Below, piece after piece: positions 16,948-24,399 of a stretch of 48,591 nucleotides of DNA (the stretch's first letter is position 1; the number at the start of each line of letters is the position of its first letter). Under the pieces are notes generated by a model. That model was not told the origin of the DNA. It was given only the letters and a program-made list of their open reading frames with translations, and did no database searches. The stretch is taken from positions 1 through 48,591 of the forward strand of contig JAITTY010000015.1 in NCBI GenBank assembly GCA_031286695.1, given 5' to 3'. The position numbers and the translations under genes were made by a program. This DNA comes from Sphingobacterium sp. (lineage in GTDB: Bacteria; Bacteroidota; Bacteroidia; Sphingobacteriales; Sphingobacteriaceae).

Positions 16948-18537
16948 ATGAATCAAGAAAAAGATCAAGTTCTTGTAGCACATCTTGCTAAGCAGGGGAT
17001 CGATGACAAGATGGTAAATGGGCATCCTGCCGGATTATTTGTGCTATTCTTTACAGAGATGTGGGAGCGGTTTAGTTACTACGGTATGCGGGCATTGTTG
17101 ACCTTATTTTTAATAAGTTCCATTGCTGATGGAGGATGGGAATGGAGTAATGAACGGGCCATGAAACTTTACGGTTTGTATACTGGTTTCGTCTATTTGA
17201 CACCATTGATCGGTGGAATGATAGCGGATAAGCTAACCGGTTTTAAAAAGGCGATTTTGATCGGTGCTCTGGTCATGACCTTGGGACATTTGTCTATGGC
17301 ATTTGAGGGCGTAAATTCAAATTTCTTTTATCTCGGTCTTGTCTTGATGATTTTAGGAAACGGGATGTTTAAACCTAATATTTCTTCCATGGTAGGAAAT
17401 CTCTACCCAGATCAAAGTCCTAAAAAGGATGCTGGTTATACCATATTTTATATGGGAATCAATGCCGGATCATTTTTAGGAATGCTATTATGTGGTTACA
17501 TTGGTGAAAAGATAGGTTGGCATTATGGATTTGGACTTGCTGGAGTGTTTATGTTCTTTGGTATGTTGCAATTCTATTTTGGACAAAAGATATTCGGAAT
17601 CATTGGAGATTCACCTAAAGCACTTCAGGCTTACCACGAAAAAAAGATCAAGAATCACGAAGAAGAGGAAGAGGTCATTCCAGCACATGTTGTCCGAGAT
17701 AGATTGATCGTCGTCACCATATTCATGTTGGCTAGTGTGGTTTTCTTTCTGTCTTTTGAACAGGCAGGAGGCTCGATGTCAATCTTTGCAAAGGACTATA
17801 CACAAAGGGTTCTGTCTGGAAGTTCGGCGGTGACATTTAAATGGATTGATACTATTTTGACCATTGTGCCCATTGTTATTGTAACGATTGTTTTAACAGC
17901 ATTGGCTAGAAAGATCTATAAACAATATCCATTGACAATTTTATTTACTGGTATTTCGTTTGGTATAATTTGGTGTTTGGGCTTATGGAAAGTATTTCGG
18001 GAAATTGGTATAACCGGTTCAGAAGTCGGCGCTTCATGGTTTCAGATATTGAATGCATTTTTTATTATTTCACTTGCATCGTCATTTAGTAAATTCTGGG
18101 AGAAAATATGGAATCCTTCTGGACCTGTTAAGTTTGCGCTAGGGTTAATATTAGTAGGTATAGGATTTGCAGCATTGGCTTATGGGGCGAGCGAGGTTCC
18201 GCAAGGGGCGAAAACAGCGTCTGTTAGTATGATTTGGCTTGTAATCGCTTATTTTTTCCACTCAGCGGGTGAGCTTTGTCTGTCACCTGTTGGCTTGTCT
18301 TACGTCAGTAAACTTTCTCCAAAGAAATTTTTGGGACTTCTTTTCGGTTGCTGGTTCTGTGCTTCGGCGATTGCTAACTTTATCGGCGGATTTTTAGGCT
18401 CCTATATTGATAGAATTACAGAAGAACACTCAATGTCTTATTTCTTTATGATATTTGCCATAGTTCCTGGGGTTACCGCACTGCTATTGATTATATTTAA
18501 CCCAATATTGAAAAAAATGATGCATGGTATCAATTAA
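16948..18537 (+). CDS. POT-family proton-dependent peptide transporter (copy 2)
   Basis: A 529-residue close paralogue of the preceding gene. It has the same blocks: HPAGLFVLFFTEMWERFSYYG, GLYTGFVYLTPLIGGMIADK, FYMGINAGSFLGMLLCGYIG and GELCLSPVGLSYVSKLSPKK, and it ends KKMMHGIN. The differences concentrate in the central loop (HEEEEEV insertion around residues 230-240). The 83-nt gap has no terminator and could carry a weak promoter, so it may be read from copy 1 or on its own. A perfect terminator follows. Different peptide preference between copies is plausible but cannot be read from the sequence. Confidence 0.95.
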   Translation: MNQEKDQVLVAHLAKQGIDDKMVNGHPAGLFVLFFTEMWERFSYYGMRALLTLFLISSIADGGWEWSNERAMKLYGLYTGFVYLTPLIGGMIADKLTGFKKAILIGALVMTLGHLSMAFEGVNSNFFYLGLVLMILGNGMFKPNISSMVGNLYPDQSPKKDAGYTIFYMGINAGSFLGMLLCGYIGEKIGWHYGFGLAGVFMFFGMLQFYFGQKIFGIIGDSPKALQAYHEKKIKNHEEEEEVIPAHVVRDRLIVVTIFMLASVVFFLSFEQAGGSMSIFAKDYTQRVLSGSSAVTFKWIDTILTIVPIVIVTIVLTALARKIYKQYPLTILFTGISFGIIWCLGLWKVFREIGITGSEVGASWFQILNAFFIISLASSFSKFWEKIWNPSGPVKFALGLILVGIGFAALAYGASEVPQGAKTASVSMIWLVIAYFFHSAGELCLSPVGLSYVSKLSPKKFLGLLFGCWFCASAIANFIGGFLGSYIDRITEEHSMSYFFMIFAIVPGVTALLLIIFNPILKKMMHGIN

Positions 18538-18553
18538 TAAAATTTGATATTTT

Positions 18554-18599
18554 CATAAGAAAGAAGGGCTGACCATATGATCAGCCCTTCTTTCTTATG
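18554..18599. terminator. Bidirectional terminator between POT copy 2 and the CorC gene
   Basis: The 19-bp perfect stem CATAAGAAAGAAGGGCTGA (18554-18572) pairs with 18581-18599. The A/G-rich and T/C-rich feet give modest U-tracts on both strands, which suits the convergent genes it separates. Confidence 0.82.
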
Positions 18600-18637
18600 T
18601 TTTATTTGGGGTTGTAATGCCAAAGTGTATTCATGCC

Positions 18638-19930
18638 TTATTCTTCGACTTTTAAAAGCAGCTTATCGATACGGTGTCCATCCATATCGAGCACTTCAAA
18701 AATTAGGTTTTTAAATCGGACACGTTCGCCCTCTTCGGGTACGTGATCTAATCTTAAGAACACTAGGCCTCCAACGGTAGTGACATTGTTGATCTCATCT
18801 TCGTCTTCTTCAGAAAGACCAATTTCAAATTCATCCAAAAGATCCTCAATCTGATATTGTCCGTCGACAACATAATCGCCATTTTCCAATTGACGTATTT
18901 TCGGACGCGCACTTAGGTCGCTTTCTGTGATGTTGCCGACCAAATCGCCAACGATATCCCGTAATGTAATAATTCCCTGTGGGGAACCGTATTCATCAAT
19001 GACAACCGCTTGATGTATACTAGACGTACGTAGGGTATTCATAATGCTATAAGAGGAACTCAGTTCGTTTACAAATTTGATGGGTAACATGAGCGTTCTT
19101 AGATCAAATGCTTCGTTTTGGAGGCATTGTCGTAATAAGTACTTTACATGAACAACGCCTTTAATATTGTCCAAGCCGCCTTCACAGACTGGGTAGATGG
19201 AGTGATCGTTGTCCAGTATGATCTTTCTGTTTTCTTCAAAGGAATCTTCCAGATCCAAAAAAACAATGTTTTTACGGTGAGTCATCAGGTTGACCGCTTT
19301 TTTGTCTCCTAAACTCAATAGACGGTCGACGATATCGTGCTCAATACCTTCGATCACGCCACTGTCGACACCTTCATCTACTAATGCCTTAATTTCTTCT
19401 TCTGTGACACTATTGCCGCTGTTCTTGATATTGAGTATTTTGATAATAAACTCCGTCGACATACTGAGTAGCCATACAAATGGCCGAACGATTTTGCTGA
19501 GCAGGTTCATCGGGTAAGCGATCAGCATGGCATACTTCTCCGGAATAGCCATACCGATACGTTTGGGAACCAGTTCACCAAGCACCAATGAAAAGTAGGT
19601 GATGATAAAGACGACAATGATGACGGCGAGCTGTTCGCTATAGGGGGCTATGATACTGGATTTATTAAAGATCTCAACGAGGTAAGATGAAATACTGCCG
19701 CCAGAAAAGAATCCTGTTAGGATGCCGATAAGCGTAATGCCTATTTGTACAGTGGATAGAAAGCTGTTGGGCGATTCTTTTAGGTTTAGCGCTATTTTGG
19801 CTGCGGCATTGTTTTTATCACTTTCGGCCTGTAGCCTTGCCTTTCTACTGGATACGATGGATATTTCTGATGCCGATAGTATTCCGTTTAGAATAATCAG
19901 GACTAAAATAATAATTGCTTCGGTAAGCAT
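18638..19930 (-). CDS. HlyC/CorC (CNNM/DUF21) family membrane protein
   Basis: A 430-residue protein in three parts. A DUF21 membrane domain spans about 1-190, with NGILSASEISIVSSRKARL and VLGELVPKRIGMA. A CBS-domain pair spans about 205-335 (LMTHRKNIVFLDLEDS and QAVVIDEYGSPQGIITLRDIVGDLVGNI). A C-terminal CorC/HlyC domain follows (GDYVVDGQYQIEDLLDEF). Relatives export Mg2+ or Co2+, or affect divalent-cation homeostasis; the ion here is not determined. It is monocistronic, downstream in orientation of GH109 but separated from it by a terminator. Confidence 0.92.
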   Translation of the reverse strand: MLTEAIIILVLIILNGILSASEISIVSSRKARLQAESDKNNAAAKIALNLKESPNSFLSTVQIGITLIGILTGFFSGGSISSYLVEIFNKSSIIAPYSEQLAVIIVVFIITYFSLVLGELVPKRIGMAIPEKYAMLIAYPMNLLSKIVRPFVWLLSMSTEFIIKILNIKNSGNSVTEEEIKALVDEGVDSGVIEGIEHDIVDRLLSLGDKKAVNLMTHRKNIVFLDLEDSFEENRKIILDNDHSIYPVCEGGLDNIKGVVHVKYLLRQCLQNEAFDLRTLMLPIKFVNELSSSYSIMNTLRTSSIHQAVVIDEYGSPQGIITLRDIVGDLVGNITESDLSARPKIRQLENGDYVVDGQYQIEDLLDEFEIGLSEEDEDEINNVTTVGGLVFLRLDHVPEEGERVRFKNLIFEVLDMDGHRIDKLLLKVEE

Positions 19931-20017
19931 AATGAGTTGAAAAAGTTGTTTGCTAGGCTAATTTACTGAAAAGACCGGCTAAATAGTAGAATTATTATGA
20001 TTATGTCAAACATTCAT

Positions 20018-20050
20018 AAAAAAAGCCGTATATCTTTCAATACGGCTTTT
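20018..20050 (-). terminator. Terminator of the GH109 gene
   Basis: AAAAAGCCGTAT pairs with ATACGGCTTTT around loop CTTTCA. On the minus strand the T-run follows the stem, which fits the end of the GH109 transcript. Confidence 0.85.
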
Positions 20051-20074
20051 ATGATAATAAGAATGTTTTTTCAA

Positions 20075-21421
20075 TTACATTCCACTGTCATCCAACATAA
20101 AAGTATTTTTCTTGGTTTTCCATTTTCCTTTTGTGAAATCAGGGAATTCCAACGTTTTATTTCCTTTTGCAATAGACTCGGTAGATAATGGGAATACAGC
20201 ACTCATGGTTACTGAATCATACACGTCAATTGGAGTCTGTACCTTTTGTTTTACAGCCTGAATGAACGCATTGAATACAAACCAGTCCATGCCACCATGA
20301 CCAGAACCGTTCGCTACCTCTTCATATTTTTGCCAGATTGGGTGATCGTATTTCTTTACCCATTCGTCTGCAGAATCCCAAGTGTGTGGTTTGGATTTAC
20401 CCTCGATGTGAATACCTTTGGCAACATCCATCCAAATACCGTCTGTTCCTTGGACGCGGAAACCGATAGAGTAAGGTCTTGGCAAGTGAGTATCATGCGT
20501 TAATAACATGGTTTCTCCATTTGCACATTGTAACATCGTTTGTGTGATATCACCATTTTTGTAATTGATCTTACCGTTAGGGTGTCCAGGGGAAACTTTA
20601 TTGACATAGGCTGCCAATCCACGGGCTTTACTTGAGTACGAAGTGATATGAGTGAATCTATTGCCCTTATTGATATCTGCAAATTGCATAATTGGACCTA
20701 AACCGTGTGTAGGGTATAGGTCACCATCTTGGTCGATATTGAACTGTGTACGCCATTGTGCCTCAGAAATCGCTTTCGGACCATATTCAACGCCATGGCC
20801 ATAATACGCTTTTCCGTCATTGAATAATACCTCGCGTAAATCGTGTTGATAACCGCCTTCCAGGTGCAACAATTCACCAAATAGTCCTTGTCTGTGCATA
20901 TTCAATACAGCAAGTACATCACGACGAAATGCAACATTTTCTAGGGTCATGTAAGGCTTTCCGGTTTCTTCGGATACTTTCACAATATCCCAGTGATCTT
21001 GTAGCGTTAGACCTGCAATAACCTCGCAACCTACGTATAGCCCAGCTTTCATTGCGTCAATAGCTTGGTTTTTGTGGAATTGCCAAGGTGTTGCGATAAT
21101 GACAGCATCTAATTTTTCATTGCTTAACATCTTTTTGTAAGCATCAACTCCACCAGTATACTCTTTTGGAAGTTTAGTCCCTTTTGCATTGAATTGTTTA
21201 CGGCATTGTGCTAGAGATTCTTCTTGGGTGTCACAGACAGCCACAATTTCTAGGTCATCTCTGTTTAGGGCAATTTGAACGTGATTACGTCCTCTAAGGC
21301 CTACGCCAATAAAACCGATTTTTATTTTTCCATTTGTTTGGGCAAATAATTCTGTACTTGAAAGGACACCGATTCCAGCTGTAGTGATGGCAGTCGATTT
21401 TATGAAATTTCTTCTATCCAT
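20075..21421 (-). CDS. GH109-family alpha-N-acetylgalactosaminidase (Gfo/Idh/MocA fold), Tat-exported
   Basis: A 448-residue protein with a twin-arginine signal (DRRNFIKSTAITTAGIGVL) and an NAD-binding Rossmann domain (KIGFIGVGLRGRNHV). Its C-terminal half matches the GH109 enzyme known from Elizabethkingia closely enough to recognise by eye: ENVAFRRDVLAVLNM, GGYQHDLREVLFN, LYPTHGLGPIMQF, MLLTHDTHLPRPY, and GSGHGGMDWFV. GH109 enzymes use bound NAD+ in an oxidation-elimination mechanism to release terminal alpha-GalNAc, for example from mucin-type or blood-group A glycans. It is transcribed divergently from the N-acetylhexosamine kinase gene across a shared control region with two identical operators. 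The two enzymes form a logical GalNAc-salvage pair. Confidence 0.9.
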   Translation of the reverse strand: MDRRNFIKSTAITTAGIGVLSSTELFAQTNGKIKIGFIGVGLRGRNHVQIALNRDDLEIVAVCDTQEESLAQCRKQFNAKGTKLPKEYTGGVDAYKKMLSNEKLDAVIIATPWQFHKNQAIDAMKAGLYVGCEVIAGLTLQDHWDIVKVSEETGKPYMTLENVAFRRDVLAVLNMHRQGLFGELLHLEGGYQHDLREVLFNDGKAYYGHGVEYGPKAISEAQWRTQFNIDQDGDLYPTHGLGPIMQFADINKGNRFTHITSYSSKARGLAAYVNKVSPGHPNGKINYKNGDITQTMLQCANGETMLLTHDTHLPRPYSIGFRVQGTDGIWMDVAKGIHIEGKSKPHTWDSADEWVKKYDHPIWQKYEEVANGSGHGGMDWFVFNAFIQAVKQKVQTPIDVYDSVTMSAVFPLSTESIAKGNKTLEFPDFTKGKWKTKKNTFMLDDSGM

Positions 21422-21498
21422 TGTTTTGAGATATAAGGAGTTTGTATATTAGTTATTTACTTGTTTGAAAACAGTCCTTAAGACTGGCTACTATTAAC

Positions 21499-21506
21499 AA
21501 ATATAT
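21499..21506 (-). promoter_or_regulatory. -7 promoter element for the GH109 gene
   Basis: On the minus strand this reads TATATTTG, a perfect TAnnTTTG box about 78 nt upstream of the GH109 ATG. No clear TTTG is found 19 nt further up. A weak -33 would be expected if transcription depends on the factor that binds the nearby operators. Confidence 0.55.
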
Positions 21507-21532
21507 TATTTCATTTGGGATAAATGAAAGTG

Positions 21533-21575
21533 CAAACGTTTGCTTAATTTCATTAAATTTCATGCAAACGTTTGA
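21533..21575. promoter_or_regulatory. Two LacI/GalR-type operators between GH109 and nahK
   Basis: The 12-bp palindrome GCAAACGTTTGC (21533-21544) and a second copy of its core CAAACGTTTG (21566-21575) have centres 32 bp apart, about three helical turns. The central CG with flanking A/T is the style of LacI-family half-sites (PurR, CcpA and relatives). The second is extended by outer ATTTCA...TGAAAT symmetry. Both lie between divergent promoters, so one regulator could control GalNAc release and phosphorylation together. No LacI-type gene is in the window. Confidence 0.75.
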
Positions 21576-21652
21576 TTGAAATAAAAATTATCATTTATTA
21601 ATTCAATTTGTGATATTGCAAGCACATTGATGATTTAAAAAAAAATAGTTTA

Positions 21653-22759
21653 ATGTCTGATTTTAACCAATTAGTAGTAGAGAGCGCAGCAAAACAATTC
21701 ACATTAGAAGGAGATATCATTTCAGTGCAACCGTTTGGTTCTGGTCATATCAATGATACTTATCGTGTAGTTACTACTGTAGATAGCGGTATATCGCATT
21801 TATTACAACGTATTAATCACCATGTTTTTCCGAACGTGGATGGATTAATGCATAATATCGAGATTGTCACCAAGCACCTTAGTAAGAAAGTTAAAGTCGC
21901 TGAAGGAAAAAGAATCAGCGATCATGTATTGACAATTGTCCCTACTAAAGATGGGAAATTATATATAAAAGATAGTCAGGATAATTATTGGCGCATGTTT
22001 ATCCTTATAGAGGATACGAAAAGCTATGATATTGTAGAGACTGAAGTACAAGCAGCTGAAGGTGGCCGTGCTTTTGGTTTGTTTCAAAAGCAGCTATCGG
22101 ATTTAGATGCTTCATTGATCGTTGAGGTACTTCCTAACTTTCATAATATAGAGTTTAGACTTGAAAATCTTCGAAAGGCGATTGCTAAAGATGTCTGTCA
22201 ACGCGTCGAGTCAGTAAAGGACAAATTGGATTTTATTTTTAGTCGCGAAGATCGAATGAAAACCATTCTTGAGCTTGGTAGTAAGGGTGAACTTCCGCTG
22301 CGTATTACACATAATGATACCAAGTTTAATAATGTGCTCTTAGATCGCCACGATAAGATGCAATGTGTGATCGATTTAGATACGGTCATGCCAGGCTATG
22401 TGGCATACGACTTTGGGGATGCTATTCGGACGATTATTAATCCCGTTGCCGAGGATGAGAAGGATGTTTCGAAAATTCTGCTAAACCTTGCTTTATATAA
22501 GGCCTATGCCGAAGGTTATTTGGAGGAAGCTAATGACTTCTTGACAACTTTGGAGAAAGAAACATTAGTAGATGGAGCCTTCTTGTTGCCCTATATGCAA
22601 GGCGTACGTTTCTTAACGGACTATTTGGAAGGAGATCATTACTACAAGACTAAATATGAGGACCATAATCTGGTGCGTACAAACACGCAACTGAAATTGG
22701 TTGAAGAGATGGAAAAGAATGAAGCATTTATGCGGAAGGTAGTTTTTGATTGCATTTAA
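21653..22759 (+). CDS. nahK: N-acetylhexosamine 1-kinase
   Basis: A 368-residue kinase of the aminoglycoside-phosphotransferase fold that aligns by eye with Bifidobacterium NahK. That enzyme phosphorylates GlcNAc and GalNAc at C1. Shared blocks are FGSGHINDTYRV, LLQRINHHVFPNVDGLMHN, the catalytic loop ITHNDTKFNN (D222, N227), the metal site VIDLDTVMPG (D241, D243) and FLTDYLEGDHYYKTKY followed by DHNLVRTNTQLKLV. The cytoplasmic product, GalNAc-1-P or GlcNAc-1-P, can be activated with UTP. The gene is divergent from GH109 and shares its operators, which supports a GalNAc catabolic role. An intrinsic terminator follows. Confidence 0.9.
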   Translation: MSDFNQLVVESAAKQFTLEGDIISVQPFGSGHINDTYRVVTTVDSGISHLLQRINHHVFPNVDGLMHNIEIVTKHLSKKVKVAEGKRISDHVLTIVPTKDGKLYIKDSQDNYWRMFILIEDTKSYDIVETEVQAAEGGRAFGLFQKQLSDLDASLIVEVLPNFHNIEFRLENLRKAIAKDVCQRVESVKDKLDFIFSREDRMKTILELGSKGELPLRITHNDTKFNNVLLDRHDKMQCVIDLDTVMPGYVAYDFGDAIRTIINPVAEDEKDVSKILLNLALYKAYAEGYLEEANDFLTTLEKETLVDGAFLLPYMQGVRFLTDYLEGDHYYKTKYEDHNLVRTNTQLKLVEEMEKNEAFMRKVVFDCI

Positions 22760-22784
22760 CAATTTTATACCTTTAATCATATTG

Positions 22785-22819
22785 AGAAGCTTCCATCGCG
22801 TAGATGAAGCTTCTTTTTT
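22785..22819 (+). terminator. Terminator of nahK
   Basis: AGAAGCTTCCATC (22785-22797) pairs with GATGAAGCTTCT (22803-22814) with a single bulged C, followed by a T-run. An ATG at 22804 lies within the second arm, which argues against using it as the start of the next gene. Confidence 0.88.
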
Positions 22820-22839
22820 CTGTAAAAAAAAATATTCGA

Positions 22840-23484
22840 ATGAAAAAACTAACCATTTTGCCTATCGCAGCGGAGCTGACCAATGCACTTGACTATAATA
22901 CCTTGTCGAAGCTCTTGAGCAATCTTGAATCGCATTCGCTGGAGTTTAATAATTGGAGTGAATCTTTCCCGTATAAACCTGAGGTACAATTTAGAATTGG
23001 CTATACCCAAGAGTATCTTGTATTGCAATATGATGTCGTCGAAGAACAACTTCGGGGTAATTATTCTGAAACAAATCAAAATGTATGGGAAGATAGTTGT
23101 GTGGAGTTCTTTATTTCATTTGATGGACGTAAGCATTATTATAACCTGGAATTTAATCTAATTGGAACAGGCTTGATCGGTTATGGGCCGGCCGAGAAGA
23201 CTAGTAGAAACCGGTTAGATACTACAACGATAGAACAGGTGCGTACTTACTCTTTAATTGAGCGCAATGGTGCCGATAAACGATGGAGTATGATTGAGGT
23301 TATTCCACTTGCTGTATTTCAGTTTGACGATCTTGTAGACTTGAAAGGTAAACTGATACATGGAAATTTTTATAAATGTGGTGATCATCTCAAACAACCA
23401 CATTTTATTTCTTGGAATAAAATAGAAAACCCAACTCCTAACTTTCATCTCCCTGAGTTTTTTGGAGAAATGGTCTTTGGTTAG
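22840..23484 (+). CDS. Family 9 carbohydrate-binding-like protein
   Basis: A 214-residue protein with the CBM9-like (DOMON-type) beta-sandwich seen in cytoplasmic or periplasmic Bacteroidota proteins. Signatures are FRIGYTQEYLVLQYDVVEEQLRGNY, the metal-site-like VWEDSCVEFFISFDGRKHYYNLEFN and the closing FHLPEFFGEMVFG. There is no signal peptide with this start. A longer frame begins at 22804, but that ATG lies in the nahK terminator stem, so the Met at 22840 is chosen. The gene follows nahK and may belong to the amino-sugar module. The ligand is unknown. Confidence 0.8.
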   Translation: MKKLTILPIAAELTNALDYNTLSKLLSNLESHSLEFNNWSESFPYKPEVQFRIGYTQEYLVLQYDVVEEQLRGNYSETNQNVWEDSCVEFFISFDGRKHYYNLEFNLIGTGLIGYGPAEKTSRNRLDTTTIEQVRTYSLIERNGADKRWSMIEVIPLAVFQFDDLVDLKGKLIHGNFYKCGDHLKQPHFISWNKIENPTPNFHLPEFFGEMVFG

Positions 23485-23490
23485 GAGTTG
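23432..23490. repeat. Nested inverted repeat over the stop codon of the CBM9-like gene
   Basis: CAACTCCTAAC (23432-23442) and GTTAGGAGTTG (23480-23490) form a perfect 11-bp outer stem. TCTCC/GGAGA (23448-23452 with 23464-23468) forms an inner stem. It spans the gene's end, between convergent genes, and may serve as 3'-end structure in place of a U-tract terminator. Confidence 0.6.
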
Positions 23491-23507
23491 AGTGGAAAAG
23501 TTGATGC

Positions 23508-23846
23508 TTATTGGTAAACAGATTCTTTTTTGAATTTCTTTGCCAATAAAGCATATACTAATACACGGTATTTATTTTTATTGGATTTGCCAATAGCGGT
23601 AATCACTTCCTCTAGTGCCTTGTCTAAATCGGGCCCATCTTTTAGGCCTAATTTTTTGATCAAAAAATTTTGTTTGACCCGGTTAAGTTCTTCGGGATCT
23701 GATGCAGCGACGGTTTCGGAGTCTGCATTGTAAATGGAAGGTCCTATTCCTTTTGTTACTTTCGCAATAAATGCTTCATCTAATGATAAGCCTAGCTTTT
23801 TTGATTCTGCAACATATGCAGCAATTTTTTCATCTAATTTGCTCAT
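23508..23846 (-). CDS. DUF2853 family protein
   Basis: A 112-residue helical soluble protein that I recognise as DUF2853: SKLDEKIAAYVAESKKLGL at the start, then IKKLGLKDGPDLDKALEEVI and NKYRVLVYALLAKKF. It has no signal or membrane segment. Function is unknown for the family. It is convergent with the CBM9-like gene and divergent from rpmE2. A -7-like box TAATTTTG (minus strand, 23902-23909) lies about 55 nt upstream of the ATG. Confidence 0.85.
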   Translation of the reverse strand: MSKLDEKIAAYVAESKKLGLSLDEAFIAKVTKGIGPSIYNADSETVAASDPEELNRVKQNFLIKKLGLKDGPDLDKALEEVITAIGKSNKNKYRVLVYALLAKKFKKESVYQ

Positions 23847-23912
23847 AATTATGTAAGTGATTTAATTGTAGTAAGTTAAGTTAGGTAAAAAAGTCGATAA
23901 ACAAAATTATTC

Positions 23913-23942
23913 TTTGGGTTAGGATAAAGATTGTTACATTTG
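23913..23942 (+). promoter_or_regulatory. Upstream promoter candidate for rpmE2
   Basis: TTTG (23913-23916), 18 nt, then TACATTTG (23935-23942), a full Bacteroidota consensus match. It would start a transcript about 125 nt before rpmE2. Confidence 0.6.
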
Positions 23943-24005
23943 TACCCTTGATAAGTGCTGTTAACTGAAATGTGGAAAATTTCGACTAATTATTCTTCGT
24001 AATTG

Positions 24006-24036
24006 TTGTAAGTTACATTTTTATAAGTTATCTTTG
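24006..24036 (+). promoter_or_regulatory. Proximal promoter of rpmE2
   Basis: TTG (24006-24008), 20 nt, then TATCTTTG (24029-24036). It lies 36 nt before the start codon and fits a strong ribosomal-protein promoter. Confidence 0.75.
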
Positions 24037-24072
24037 CACCTCAATAATTGAATATACGTAATCATAATAATA

Positions 24073-24321
24073 ATGAAAAAAGATTTGCATCCTTCAAATT
24101 ACAGATTAGTTGTATTTAAAGATATGTCAAATGACTATGCTTTTATTACAAAATCTTGTGTTGATACAAAAGAGACTATTACATGGGAAGACGGAAATGA
24201 GTATCCAGTTGTAAAATTAGAGATTTCTCATACATCACACCCTTTCTATACAGGTAAAATGAAATTGGTTGATACTGCTGGTCGTATCGACAAATTCCGT
24301 AACCGTTACAACAAAAAATAA
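24073..24321 (+). CDS. rpmE2: 50S ribosomal protein L31, type B
   Basis: An 82-residue protein matching type B L31: MKKDLHPSNYRLVVFKDMS at the start and HPFYTGKMKLVDTAGRIDKFRNRY at the end. The zinc-binding CxxC of type A L31 is absent, as expected for the zinc-independent paralogue. It is preceded by two consensus promoters and closed by its own terminator. The start context is AT-rich without a Shine-Dalgarno, normal for this phylum. Confidence 0.96.
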   Translation: MKKDLHPSNYRLVVFKDMSNDYAFITKSCVDTKETITWEDGNEYPVVKLEISHTSHPFYTGKMKLVDTAGRIDKFRNRYNKK

Positions 24322-24352
24322 TTGTAGCAGATCTGTATATTACAATATTAAG

Positions 24353-24386
24353 AACTCGATAAATATAATTTGTCGGGTTTTTTTTG
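24353..24386 (+). terminator. Terminator of rpmE2
   Basis: AACTCGATAAA (24353-24363) pairs with TTTGTCGGGTT (24369-24379), including two G-U pairs, then a run of T. It ends about 13 nt before the GTG of the next gene. Confidence 0.82.
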
Positions 24387-24399
24387 TTATTTTTAATTT

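Noticed and set aside
22804..22839. Upstream start of the CBM9-like gene
   Set aside because: The ATG is in the second arm of the nahK terminator. The added residues carry no family similarity.
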